A DNA stretch of 37,809 bases from Tianweitania sp. UT-5YL-CI-8 (GCF_030010215.1 NZ_JASCRR010000026.1:1-37809), one strand, 5' to 3'; counted from the first letter of the stretch, positions 17,303 through 26,168 are shown. Numbers and translations: made by a program. The notes: generated by a model from the letters alone, not told the origin.

Positions 17303-18850
17303 ATGACTCTAGTGCATCAGACGCTCCGCGAAGCAGACGTCATCGTGGTTGGCGCCGGCAATGCCGCTCTGTGCGCGGCCATTTCCGCGCATGAAAACGG
17401 GGCCACAGTGCTGATGTTGGAAGCTGCGCCCTTCGAAGAGCGCGGCGGAAATTCGCGCTTCACCGGCGGCGCTTTCCGCTTTGCCTATAACGGCTTTGGC
17501 GATCTGTGCGATGTGAACCCGGCGCTGCGCGAGGAAAACTACGACAACGTCGATTTTGGGACCTATACGACTGACCAATTTTTCGACGATATGTACGAGC
17601 TTACGGAGTACAGGACAGACCCGGAGCTCTGCGAATTGCTGATCACACGCAGTCTGGAGACGGCGAAATGGGTGGCGCGCCAAGGCGTCGAGTTGAAGCC
17701 CGGGCTTGGCCGCCAGGCTTTCGAGGTCAACGGACGTTTCAAGTTCTGGGGTGGCCTGGCGCTGCACATCTGGGGCGGCGGCGAAGCGCTGCTTGATGCG
17801 CTCTACAAGAATGCCGAGAAGCGTGGCGTCGAGATTCTATACGAGACGCCCGCCCACGAACTGATCGAGGAGGAGGGACATATCGTTGGTGTTCGTGCCC
17901 GACGCAACGGCAATCTGGTCGAATTCCGCGCCGGTGCTATCATCCTCGCCTGCGGCGGTTTCGAATCGAACCCGGAAATGCGCGCCAACTATCTTGGCAA
18001 AGGCTGGGACATGGCCAAGGTCCGAGGCACCCGCTTCAACATGGGCTGGGGCCTGCGCATGGCGCTGGCCGCGGGCGCGATGCCACATGGGAACTGGTCC
18101 GGCTGCCACTCGGTCGCCTGGGATGTCAACGCTCCGCCGACTGGCGATCTTTCCATTGGCGATCAGTTCCAGAAACACAACTATCCCTTCGGGATCATGG
18201 TCAACGCCCACGGCAAGCGCTACGTCGACGAAGGCGCCAACTTCCACAGCCATACCTATGCGAAATATGGCGGCGAAATCATGCGTCAGCCTGGCATGAA
18301 AGTCTGGCAGGTATTCGATGCCAAGGCGTCTCCCCTCCTGCGTTCGGAATACCGCATCCGCCGTGTCACCAAAGTGGAGGCCGACACTCTGGAGGATCTG
18401 GCCGAAAAGCTGGAGGACGTCGATGCCGACGCCTTCCTGAAGACCGTCTACGAATACAATGCGGCTTGCTCGAGCGATGTCGCTTTCGATCCCAACATTC
18501 TCGATGGCAAGAGCACGGTGGGACTTGAAATCAACAAGACGAACTGGGCAAACCCGATCGACGTTGCGCCCTTCCACGCCTACCACGTCACCACGGGCGT
18601 CACCTTCACCTTTGGCGGCGTCAAGGTCACACTCAACGGCGAGGTCGAGCATAGCTTCGGCGGGGTCATACCTGGCCTCTATGCCGCAGGCGAGATGGTC
18701 GGCGGTCTGTTTTTCCAGAACTACGGCAGCGGTACCGGTCTGATGTCCGGCGCCACCTTTGGGCGTTTGGCGGGCGCGCATGCGGCCGGTTTTGCCGTCG
18801 CACTCCAGTCCGACAAGCAGCGCAGCAAGGTCAGGCCCAGTGCCGGCTGA
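17303..18850 (+). CDS. tcuA: FAD-dependent dehydrogenase, tricarballylate dehydrogenase (TcuA)-like
   Basis: A 515-residue flavoprotein of the fumarate-reductase/succinate-dehydrogenase flavoprotein superfamily. The N-terminus has the dinucleotide fold DVIVVGAGNAALCAAISA, then LMLEAAPFEERGGNSRFTGG, and the C-terminus NYGSGTGLMSGATFGR, as in TcuA. TcuA oxidises tricarballylate to cis-aconitate so that it can enter the TCA cycle; the electron-transfer partner TcuB is not seen here. A related role, oxidising a saturated polycarboxylate, would fit the Tct transporters, but the actual substrate is not shown. The following MmgE/PrpD gene overlaps its last bases. The symbol reflects family resemblance, not proven function. 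Confidence 0.75.
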   Translation: MTLVHQTLREADVIVVGAGNAALCAAISAHENGATVLMLEAAPFEERGGNSRFTGGAFRFAYNGFGDLCDVNPALREENYDNVDFGTYTTDQFFDDMYELTEYRTDPELCELLITRSLETAKWVARQGVELKPGLGRQAFEVNGRFKFWGGLALHIWGGGEALLDALYKNAEKRGVEILYETPAHELIEEEGHIVGVRARRNGNLVEFRAGAIILACGGFESNPEMRANYLGKGWDMAKVRGTRFNMGWGLRMALAAGAMPHGNWSGCHSVAWDVNAPPTGDLSIGDQFQKHNYPFGIMVNAHGKRYVDEGANFHSHTYAKYGGEIMRQPGMKVWQVFDAKASPLLRSEYRIRRVTKVEADTLEDLAEKLEDVDADAFLKTVYEYNAACSSDVAFDPNILDGKSTVGLEINKTNWANPIDVAPFHAYHVTTGVTFTFGGVKVTLNGEVEHSFGGVIPGLYAAGEMVGGLFFQNYGSGTGLMSGATFGRLAGAHAAGFAVALQSDKQRSKVRPSAG

Positions 18851-20207
18851 AGGCAAAGTCGATTCCGCCACGTCCCTGGCGCGCTTCGCCACTCGGCTTG
18901 TCGGCGCCGACGTGCCCCCCTCGGCTCGTTCGATCGCCCGAACTTGCCTCACCGACGCCATTGCCTGCGCCATCTTCGGGAGCCGGTTTCCCTGGTCTCG
19001 GGCGGTCGTCGCTGCGAGCAGCCTGCCGCCCGGAGGAGCTTTCGTTCCGGGCACCGATATCAGTACGACGCCTGAAAAGGCCGCACTTCTGTCCGGCGTC
19101 TTTGCCCACGCCTTCGAGCTCGATTCCCTGCGCAAGCCCGGTGCCGGCGTGCATCCCGGCGCCACCGTCGCGCTGCCGGCGCTGGCAGTCGCGCAGGCGC
19201 GCGGTGCAAGCGGACGCGACATGATCACCGCGATTGTCGCGGGCTGCGAGGTCATGTTCCGTGTCGGAGCCGCGACGCTCCACACCGCCGAAAAGCGTGG
19301 TTTCCACGCGCCAGGCATAACCGGCGTCTTCGGTTCGGCGGTTGCCGCCGGCAAGCTCATGAAGTTATCGGAAACGGAGATGGCGCATGCGCTCGGTCTT
19401 GCCGGCTCCATGGGCGGCGGTATTCTTGCTTTCGCCGGCAGTGGCGGTGGCGGCATGGTCAAGCGTCTGCATCTCGGCCGTGCTGCCGAAAGTGGCATCA
19501 TCGCAGCTAGTCTCGCGGCCGCCGGATACGAGGCGCCGGCAGACATTTTCGAAACGCATTTCGGCTTGCTCGAAACCTTCTGTCTGGAGACAGACGCTTC
19601 CTTGCTCGTCAAAGGCCTCGGGACCCAATGGGAGATCGAGACGTGCTGTTTTAAGCACTATCCCTGTCACGTCACCGCGCAGGCGCCGATCGAGCTTCTG
19701 GCCGGTTGGCGTTGCAAGCACGATATCCTGGCAGAATCGATCGATCGAATTGAACTCGCCGTTCCACCGAAGATCGCGAGTCATCATGCGGGCAAACATC
19801 CTACCGACATGGCGCTGGCCCAATACAGCGTGCCCTTCATGTTGGCGTTCTCGCTGTTCAATGACCTCGATGATCCCTTCGTGCTGACGGACGAGGCGAT
19901 TGCCGACGGCAGAGTGCACGCCATGGCCGAGCGTATCGAGTTGAGCACAGACTCGTCCCTCAAGGGCTGGGCTGTCCAAATGCGCGTTCATCTCACTGGC
20001 GGCGAGATTCTGGAAGGCGAAGCCTCCACTTTCGCCGGCACACCGGAACGGCCGTTGACAGCGGACGCGCTGAAAGCGCGTTTTGCAGCGCTCACAACTG
20101 CCGAACAGCATGGCGACATGGTCGCACTCTACGATGCTCTGGAAACCATTGATGTCGAAGCTCCCATCGCGCTTGGCGGTCACGCCCCGCGCCGAAAGCG
20201 CGCTTGA
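18840..20207 (+). CDS. MmgE/PrpD family protein (copy 3)
   Basis: A 455-residue MmgE/PrpD protein if the GTG at 18840 is used. That start overlaps the TcuA-like stop by 11 bases and has AAGG and AGG ribosome-site cores just upstream. The frame is open to 18759, but those codons lie inside the previous gene. Family parts are HAFELDSLRKPGAGVHPGAT, the motif KRLHLGRAAESGIIAASLA, and CFKHYPCHVTAQAPIELL near the C-terminus. It is closer to copy 2 than to copy 1. It sits between a TcuA-like dehydrogenase and a fused ACAD, suggesting a product of dehydrogenation as its substrate. Confidence 0.85.
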   Translation: MPAEGKVDSATSLARFATRLVGADVPPSARSIARTCLTDAIACAIFGSRFPWSRAVVAASSLPPGGAFVPGTDISTTPEKAALLSGVFAHAFELDSLRKPGAGVHPGATVALPALAVAQARGASGRDMITAIVAGCEVMFRVGAATLHTAEKRGFHAPGITGVFGSAVAAGKLMKLSETEMAHALGLAGSMGGGILAFAGSGGGGMVKRLHLGRAAESGIIAASLAAAGYEAPADIFETHFGLLETFCLETDASLLVKGLGTQWEIETCCFKHYPCHVTAQAPIELLAGWRCKHDILAESIDRIELAVPPKIASHHAGKHPTDMALAQYSVPFMLAFSLFNDLDDPFVLTDEAIADGRVHAMAERIELSTDSSLKGWAVQMRVHLTGGEILEGEASTFAGTPERPLTADALKARFAALTTAEQHGDMVALYDALETIDVEAPIALGGHAPRRKRA

Positions 20208-20246
20208 AAGGACCGCTCAGCGGTCGCACTGTATGAAGGCCTTGCC

Positions 20247-22601
20247 ATGAACATAATTGCCAACAGCGCCATTGCCACCGAGACCGATGACAGCGAGCAT
20301 ACCGAGCTCTTGCGCCTTCTGAAGGAGAGCGTCGAAGCCTATGCGCAGCGCACCGGTATCAAGCCGGCACGTGATCTGCGTGGCCGGACACCGGGCATCG
20401 ACCCCGCGGCCTGGAAGCTTTTTGCCGAGCAGGGCTGGACCGGCAGCCTCATCTCCGAAGCGCATGGGGGGCAGGGGCTGCCCTACGAGGCCGCGACGGT
20501 CGTCGCGCGCGAACTTGCCCGCATCCTTCGGCCCGAACCGTTTGTCACGTCCACCGTTTTCGCCGCTACGATCCTTTCCAAGCTTGATGGCACGTCCGCG
20601 GATCTCCTAACCGGGATTGCCTCGGGCACGAGAGTCGTCGGCGTAGCTTGGCAAAGTCGCTTTGGTGGACTCGATCCTCGGCAGACGCCTGTCAAATTTG
20701 GCGGGTCGAACATGTTGTCGGGCGACATCCATCATGTGGCGTCGGGCATGGAAGCCGATGCGTTCATCGTGGCCGCTTTGGATGGTGATGAGCTTCTGTT
20801 GGCGCTTGTCGACGCAGCCGGCATCTCCCGCGAAAGCGAGCCGCGCCCGGACGGTACGTTTTCGGCCACTCTCAGTCTGTCCAACGCCGAGGGAAAGATC
20901 CTCGCGCGCGGCGCGGCCGCTGAAACCGCCCTTCGTCATGGCATAGCCGCGGCTGCTATCGTGACCGCCGCCGAACTTGTCGGCTGCATGGAACAGGCGC
21001 TTGAGATCACCATTGGCTACCTCAAGACGCGGGTGCAGTTTGACCGCCCTATCGGCTCTTTCCAGGCGCTGCAGCATCGCACCGTCGACCTCTATATCCA
21101 AAAGGAACTTTCCGTTTCCGTCCTGGCCGAAGCGGTGCGCGCTCTGGACACGGAGGTCGAACTACCGCGCCTGGAAATGGAGGCGGCGCGCGCCAAAGCG
21201 CGCTGCACTCACGCCGCGTTGATGATCGGCCGCGAGTCGATCAAGCTGCACGGCGCCATCGCCTACACCGACGAATATGATGTCGGCCTCTATCTGCGCC
21301 GCATCCTCTCCCTTGCTGCGTTTTATGGCAACGCTTCCGAGAACCGCTCCAGCTATTCGGCGCTGCTGTTGGAGCATGGCGGCGCTCTGGATGAAACCGA
21401 CAGCACCACCGCAAGGGTCGATCCGGCTTTCATGTCCGACAGCCATGTCGACGTCGACTGGAACAAATTCTCCGACAGCGATTTCCGCAGCGGTGTCCGT
21501 GCCTATTTTGAGGCGCATTATCCCGTGGAACTGCGCCACATGGGGCGCCGCGGTTCGAGCGAAGAAATGGCTCCGTGGCTCTCCCTGATGGCGGCGAAGC
21601 GCTGGATCGCGCCCGCCTGGCCGAAGGAGCATGGCGGCATGGGGCTCGATCCCTACAAACAGGTCATCTTCATCGAGGAACGTGAGCGGGTTGGCATTGC
21701 GCGCAACCCCGACCAAGGGGTGGTCATGTTCGGCCCGATGTTGATGCGCTACGGAACCGATGCCCAAAAGGCGAAATACCTGCCACGCATTCTCAGTGCG
21801 GAAGACGCCTGGTGCCAGGGTTATTCGGAGCCGAACGCCGGCTCCGACCTTGCCTCGCTGCGCACCGAGGCAGTACTGGATGGCGAGGAGTACATCATCA
21901 ACGGATCGAAGATATGGACATCCTCCGGCCACCACGCCACGCATATGTTCTTACTAGCGCGAACCGACAAGACGGCGAAGAAGCAAGAGGGCATCTCTTT
22001 TTTCATTCTCGACTTGAAGACCGCGGGAGTCACGATCCGGCCTATCACCAATATCGCAGGTCACGATGAGTTCTGCGAAGTCTTCTTCGATAACGTCCGG
22101 GTGCCCAGGGACAATCTCGTCGGCCAGATTAACAAGGGCTGGACGGTGGCGAAATCGCTGCTCGGCTTCGAACGCCTGAACAATGGCAGCCCCCGCCGGG
22201 TCTCGGGTCCACTGAAGGCGATGGAGGCGGTGGGCAAGGCGCGCGGCGTCTGGACTGATGCATCGTTCCGCGAGAAATATGTCGGCGTCTATCTCGATAT
22301 TGCCGACCTGAAGTCGAACTATTCGCGCTTCGCCGATATCGTCCGCTCCGGCCGGATGCCCGGTCCTGAAATCTCCCAGTTGAAAATTTGGGCCGGTGAA
22401 TGCGCCCAGCGCCTGTCTGAAATGCTGATCGACGTTTCCGGCTCTGCCGGCGGTGTCGCTGTCAAGCAGAGTTTCAGCGATGAGCGCTTCAATGTCGTCG
22501 CGCCATTTTACGCAATGTTCCCATCGCAGATTGCGTCGGGTTCGAACGACATCCAGCGCAACATCCTATCGAAGCGGGTATTGGGACTGCCGAACTCCTG
22601 A
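20247..22601 (+). CDS. Fused two-half acyl-CoA dehydrogenase (paralogue 3)
   Basis: A 784-residue fused ACAD, more divergent than the other two, especially in the N-half. The N-half has RVQFDRPIGSFQALQH, with K changed to R in the flavin motif, and LHGAIAYTDEYDVGLYLRRI. The C-half has CQGYSEPNAGSDLASL, INGSKIWTSSGHH, the candidate base E642 in LLGFERL and GSNDIQRN. As in the others, neither half alone has all FAD and substrate motifs. It starts 39 bp after the MmgE/PrpD gene and is the last gene of the TcuA-like unit. The divergence suggests a different acyl-CoA substrate from paralogues 1 and 2. Confidence 0.87.
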   Translation: MNIIANSAIATETDDSEHTELLRLLKESVEAYAQRTGIKPARDLRGRTPGIDPAAWKLFAEQGWTGSLISEAHGGQGLPYEAATVVARELARILRPEPFVTSTVFAATILSKLDGTSADLLTGIASGTRVVGVAWQSRFGGLDPRQTPVKFGGSNMLSGDIHHVASGMEADAFIVAALDGDELLLALVDAAGISRESEPRPDGTFSATLSLSNAEGKILARGAAAETALRHGIAAAAIVTAAELVGCMEQALEITIGYLKTRVQFDRPIGSFQALQHRTVDLYIQKELSVSVLAEAVRALDTEVELPRLEMEAARAKARCTHAALMIGRESIKLHGAIAYTDEYDVGLYLRRILSLAAFYGNASENRSSYSALLLEHGGALDETDSTTARVDPAFMSDSHVDVDWNKFSDSDFRSGVRAYFEAHYPVELRHMGRRGSSEEMAPWLSLMAAKRWIAPAWPKEHGGMGLDPYKQVIFIEERERVGIARNPDQGVVMFGPMLMRYGTDAQKAKYLPRILSAEDAWCQGYSEPNAGSDLASLRTEAVLDGEEYIINGSKIWTSSGHHATHMFLLARTDKTAKKQEGISFFILDLKTAGVTIRPITNIAGHDEFCEVFFDNVRVPRDNLVGQINKGWTVAKSLLGFERLNNGSPRRVSGPLKAMEAVGKARGVWTDASFREKYVGVYLDIADLKSNYSRFADIVRSGRMPGPEISQLKIWAGECAQRLSEMLIDVSGSAGGVAVKQSFSDERFNVVAPFYAMFPSQIASGSNDIQRNILSKRVLGLPNS

Positions 22602-22611
22602 GGCGTAAGTT

Positions 22612-22638
22612 CGCTTCCTGTGAGCACCGCGGGAAGCG
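22612..22638 (+). terminator. Weak hairpin after the third fused ACAD
   Basis: CGCTTCC (22612-22618) pairs with GGAAGCG (22632-22638) across a 13-base loop, 11 bp after the ACAD stop. There is no T-run, so termination is only a possibility. Confidence 0.3.
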
Positions 22639-22677
22639 CTGAACCTATCCGCCAACCTTCCCGGCCATGTCGGAGTT

Positions 22678-22989
22678 TTAGAGGGGATAGGGCGCAAGCG
22701 CATGACAATCGGCAGAAAGCGGATCACTTTCGACGTAGCACTGGTCGTCGAGGATCATCGTCGCACGCCGTCCGGTCTAGAATGCGGGCCAGTCGGGCAA
22801 TCCGCCATGTCCCGGCAAGCCTGATCGCGCAAAGGCGAACCATGCGTCCATCACACGATGTGACAGGGCAAATGCCTCTTTCCGCCGGCCAAGCATCGGC
22901 AGTGCGGCGTCGATCGTGCCAAAGATGAAGAGGATGCACATCGTGTGTGGGCTGCCGAGACCCGGCAGTGATTTACACGATAGGGGCAT
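22678..22989 (-). pseudogene. C-terminal remnant of a type-B carboxylesterase
   Basis: Reading the minus strand from about 22989 gives a stretch typical of carboxylesterase type-B C-termini: FIFGTID, then LSHRVMDAWFAFARSG, GLPDWPAF. An in-frame TAG at 22777-22779 follows, and the same frame continues with GRRATMILDDQCYVESDPLS to a TAA at 22678-22680. Intact family members have about 500 residues; only some 100 remain, and no oxyanion or catalytic Ser region is present. It is a decayed gene, left over from an earlier arrangement of this gap. Confidence 0.6.
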
Positions 22990-23074
22990 CTTGCCGATGA
23001 GCGCTCATCGATCCTCCATGAAAACTCACCAGCAATATTTCTTCCTATCCGCTTTGCCATGTCGCCATTTTTAT

Positions 23075-23092
23075 GGAATGCTATAGTATTCC
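23075..23092. promoter_or_regulatory. Operator-like palindrome 5 (upstream of the TPP enzyme)
   Basis: GGAATGCTATAGTATTCC, the best copy: 17 of 18 bases match the consensus and the two 9-base halves are near-perfect inverted repeats. It lies 44 bp upstream of the start at 23137. The TATAGT inside it could serve as a -10 box, in which case binding would block RNA polymerase. Confidence 0.7.
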
Positions 23093-23136
23093 AGAAGCAC
23101 GAAGGGGACGTTGATCTTTAGGAGGGGTGGAGCTCG

Positions 23137-24795
23137 ATGCCAACCATCTATCGCGCGTTGGCCGAAGACTTCGTCGCTGAAGGCGTCGACACGCACTTCG
23201 CGCTGATGGGCGATGGCAATATGCACTGGGCGACCACAATGATGGGCATGCCGGCTATGCGAACCTTCCACGCGCGCCATGAGCACTGCGCGGTCGCCAT
23301 GGCGATGGGCTACCACAGCGCCACCGGAAAAGTGGGGGTTGCCTCTGTGACTTGCGGGCCGGGCTTCACCCAAATCATGACTGCGCTCACCCAAGCGGCC
23401 CGCTCGCGCATCCCACTGGTTGTCTTTGCCGGCGAGGTGCCGATGCACGCCAAATGGTACAGCCAGACCATTGATCAGGCGGCACTCACCTATCCGACCG
23501 GCGCACATTACATCGCCGCCCATAGTCCGCGCCGCATGCACCAGTATGTCCGCGATGCCTTCTTCATCGCGCATGAGCGCCGTCCGGTGGTGCTCGGCGT
23601 TCCTTATGATCTGCAGAAGGCCGAATTGCCGGAGCAGGGTGCCTATCAGTCATCCTCGGCGGTTTTGCCCAAGGCAACGCCGATATGGCCCGATCCCGCC
23701 GAGATCGACTGCCTCGCTGAGAAACTCGCCGCCGCCCGCTTTCCCATCCTTGTCGCCGGTCGTGGCGCGATCTGGTCCGGCGCCGACAAGTCTATCGAGA
23801 TGCTGGCCGATGCGTCCGGCGCGTTGCTGGCCACGACCCTGCCTGCGCGCGGCCTCTATGACCATCATCCGTTTTCGATAGGTATTGCCGGCGGCTATGC
23901 CCGCGAATTTGCACGCGAACTTTCCGTTCAAGCAGATCTGGTTATCGCCTTTGGTGCAAGTCTTGCCTCCCACACGGTCGACGGGGGCGGATTCTTTGGC
24001 AATGCGGAAGTGGTGCAGGTCGATCCAAAACCGCTTGGCATGAATGAAGGCGTGCATGCCGCAGACTCCTACATTACCGCTGACGCGAGACTGACCGCCG
24101 AAGCGCTGGCGTCGCGCCTCAAGGGCGACGTCACCGGCTGCAACGGCCTGCGTTCACCTGAACTCGCGCGCCGACTGGCGATAGATGTGGGCGACTCCAG
24201 CGAACAGGTCGTCGCAGCGGGCACTGTCGACCCACGCAACGCGATCTCTGCCCTGGACGATGTGCTGCCAAAGGATTTCGACATAGTCGGTGGGTCGGGC
24301 CACCAATCCTACTTCCACTCCGTCATGCGCGGTCGCCGTCCGGAAGCCTATCATGTCCATAAGGCGTTCGGCGCCATCGGCAGCGGGCTAGCCTGGACGA
24401 TTGGCGTCGCTGCAGCCCGCCACAATGGCCGGGTGGTGCTGTTTGAGGGCGACGGCAGCCTCATCATGCACATCCAGGAGTTCGAGATGATCAAGCGTCA
24501 CCGGCTGAAGCTTTTGATCTGCATCTTGAATGACGGGGCCTACGGCTCCGAAATACACAAATTGCGCGAGGATGGCCTGGACGACAGCGGGGCGATTTTT
24601 GGCCGCACCGATTTCGCGTCTATCGCTCGTGGTTTTGGACTGCGCGGTGAAAATGTCACCGATGTCGCGCAGTTCGACGGTCTCTACCGGGAATTCGAGG
24701 CCGGCGACACGGCTATGATCTGGAACATCCACATTTCGGACCAGGTTGTGAACCCGCGAATGCGTAAGATGGTCAAGGCGTCCAAAGTCCATTGA
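23137..24795 (+). CDS. Thiamine-diphosphate-dependent enzyme, acetolactate-synthase-like
   Basis: A 552-residue ThDP enzyme of the acetolactate synthase/oxalyl-CoA decarboxylase/benzoylformate decarboxylase superfamily. The order is a pyrimidine-binding domain with the catalytic Glu in ARHEHCAVAMA (E49), a central domain with ILVAGRGAIWSGA, and a PP-binding domain with EGDGSL (GDG 438-440) and NDGAYGSE (N465) as the metal/diphosphate motif. Such enzymes make or break bonds next to a carbonyl, acting on 2-oxo acids or 2-hydroxyacyl-CoA. No small regulatory subunit is nearby, so it is not an ordinary biosynthetic acetolactate synthase. The start follows TAGGAGGGGTGGAGCTCG. A TctC-type gene follows and is probably co-transcribed. 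The substrate is unknown. Confidence 0.87.
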   Translation: MPTIYRALAEDFVAEGVDTHFALMGDGNMHWATTMMGMPAMRTFHARHEHCAVAMAMGYHSATGKVGVASVTCGPGFTQIMTALTQAARSRIPLVVFAGEVPMHAKWYSQTIDQAALTYPTGAHYIAAHSPRRMHQYVRDAFFIAHERRPVVLGVPYDLQKAELPEQGAYQSSSAVLPKATPIWPDPAEIDCLAEKLAAARFPILVAGRGAIWSGADKSIEMLADASGALLATTLPARGLYDHHPFSIGIAGGYAREFARELSVQADLVIAFGASLASHTVDGGGFFGNAEVVQVDPKPLGMNEGVHAADSYITADARLTAEALASRLKGDVTGCNGLRSPELARRLAIDVGDSSEQVVAAGTVDPRNAISALDDVLPKDFDIVGGSGHQSYFHSVMRGRRPEAYHVHKAFGAIGSGLAWTIGVAAARHNGRVVLFEGDGSLIMHIQEFEMIKRHRLKLLICILNDGAYGSEIHKLREDGLDDSGAIFGRTDFASIARGFGLRGENVTDVAQFDGLYREFEAGDTAMIWNIHISDQVVNPRMRKMVKASKVH

Positions 24796-24881
24796 GCCTC
24801 TTGCTAGGACAGTTAGCGACTAACGACGACTTCGGGGAAGGCGCGCCTGCAGTCCGTTCATAAGCGCCATGGGAGAGAGAT

Positions 24882-25985
24882 ATGCCTATGCTTTTGAGGT
24901 TACGCCGCATCGGCCTTGCTGCCGCAGCGCTTACGTTGACGTGGCTTCCGCATGCCTCTGCGGCCGAAGTGGACTTCACCGGCAAGCGCATCGAGATGAT
25001 CGTTCCGTCCTCCGCCGGTGGCAGCGGGGATGTTCTCGCCCGCTTCGTCGCCGCTCATCTGCAAAAGGAATTGCCCGGGAAACCGACGATCCTCGTCAAA
25101 AACATCACCGGCGGAGGCGTCATCAACGGGGCCAACTATTTCCAGAAGGAGGCAAAGCCCGACGGCTTGATGATCATCTCATCGACAGGAGCGTCCATCC
25201 TGACCCCGTTCTTCCGCAAGGACGAGGATCAGGTGCGCTTCGACCCGTCGACCTGGATGCAGTTTTTCGCGGGACCGAGCGGCTACGTCATGACCGGCTC
25301 CAAGGTTGGAGGCATCACCAGCCTCAAGGATCTCAAGATGGCGATCGACGCAAAGACGCCGCTGACGCATGGTACATCGAGCGTCGCGGGCATAGCGCTG
25401 CTGTATGTGCTGGCGCTCGAGGCGACCGGCGCCAATTACATTCCGGCGTTCAACGTCCCCGGCTCGGACTCGACCACCGGTTTCCAGCGCGGCGAATACA
25501 AGATCAATGGCGAGTCCATTGCCTCCTACATCCAGATCACCGAACCGTTGGTCGAAAAGGGTGAGGTCTTCCCACTGTTTACCGTCGGGGGCGTCGATGA
25601 AAACGGCAATATCACACGCGACCCCGCCCTGCCTGACGTGCCGTCCTTCCCGGAGGCCTACGAGATCATGTTCGGCAAAGCACCCGAAGGCCCCACTTTC
25701 GAAACGTTCAAGACGATGGTGACGGCGATGGTGCCGAACGCGCGCGGCATTGCGCTTCCGCCCGGAACACCTCCGGAGATATTCGCGGCATACAGCGAAG
25801 CGACCAAACGCGCCTTCACAACGCCGGAAGCCAAAGAGGCTGTCGACAAGGCGCTCGGACCATTCCCGATCTTCTATGGCGAGCAGGCAAAGAGCCGGCT
25901 TGCGGCGACGATGCAGAAGCTTACCCCGGAAACGCGTGATTACATCCGCAAGCTCCTGCTCGAGCGTTTCAACGTTCCAATCTGA
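24882..25985 (+). CDS. TctC/Bug-type solute-binding protein (copy 2, long variant)
   Basis: A 367-residue periplasmic binding protein, about 40 residues longer than the other four copies. A Sec-type signal peptide is visible, with arginines, a hydrophobic LAAAALTLTW stretch and likely cleavage after ASA near residue 27. The mature protein begins FTGKRIEMIVPSSAGGSGDV, a variant of the family's VPYPPGG loop, and contains GGGVINGANYF and SVAGIALLYVLALEATGANY. The altered ligand loop suggests a ligand different from the other copies. The ATG at 24882 follows GGGAGAGAG. It forms a unit with the TPP enzyme and ends ahead of a strong hairpin. Confidence 0.85.
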   Translation: MPMLLRLRRIGLAAAALTLTWLPHASAAEVDFTGKRIEMIVPSSAGGSGDVLARFVAAHLQKELPGKPTILVKNITGGGVINGANYFQKEAKPDGLMIISSTGASILTPFFRKDEDQVRFDPSTWMQFFAGPSGYVMTGSKVGGITSLKDLKMAIDAKTPLTHGTSSVAGIALLYVLALEATGANYIPAFNVPGSDSTTGFQRGEYKINGESIASYIQITEPLVEKGEVFPLFTVGGVDENGNITRDPALPDVPSFPEAYEIMFGKAPEGPTFETFKTMVTAMVPNARGIALPPGTPPEIFAAYSEATKRAFTTPEAKEAVDKALGPFPIFYGEQAKSRLAATMQKLTPETRDYIRKLLLERFNVPI

Positions 25986-26112
25986 ATCTGCGTGTCACGA
26001 AAAAGGTGACCATTGGTCGGAGCGGAACGAGAACCGGAACGTCAACCCATGCACTTCGATGCGACGGCTGCAATGGCACAGCGCAGGCCGTTACCTGTCG
26101 ATATGGCTGACG

Positions 26113-26146
26113 GAATAAGGCGCGAAGCTTGCTTCGCGCCTTATTC
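26113..26146. terminator. Strong bidirectional hairpin terminator
   Basis: Perfect 16-base inverted repeat GAATAAGGCGCGAAGC (26113-26128) / GCTTCGCGCCTTATTC (26131-26146). It lies between the convergent TctC-type and DUF35 genes. With A/T-rich outer arms on both sides it can work in either direction. Confidence 0.8.
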
Positions 26147-26168
26147 AGCCAGAGACATGATTGTTGAA

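Noticed and set aside
17837-19612. Long minus-strand open frame of 591 codons opposite the TcuA-like and third MmgE/PrpD genes
   Set aside because: It runs opposite two well-supported genes with conserved motifs, is of low-complexity composition and has no recognisable domain. It is a by-product of high GC.
23137-24795. Ordinary biosynthetic acetolactate synthase (IlvB)
   Set aside because: No small subunit gene nearby, the neighbours are a binding protein and an operator-like site of the catabolic regulon, and the sequence outside the ThDP motifs does not read like IlvB.
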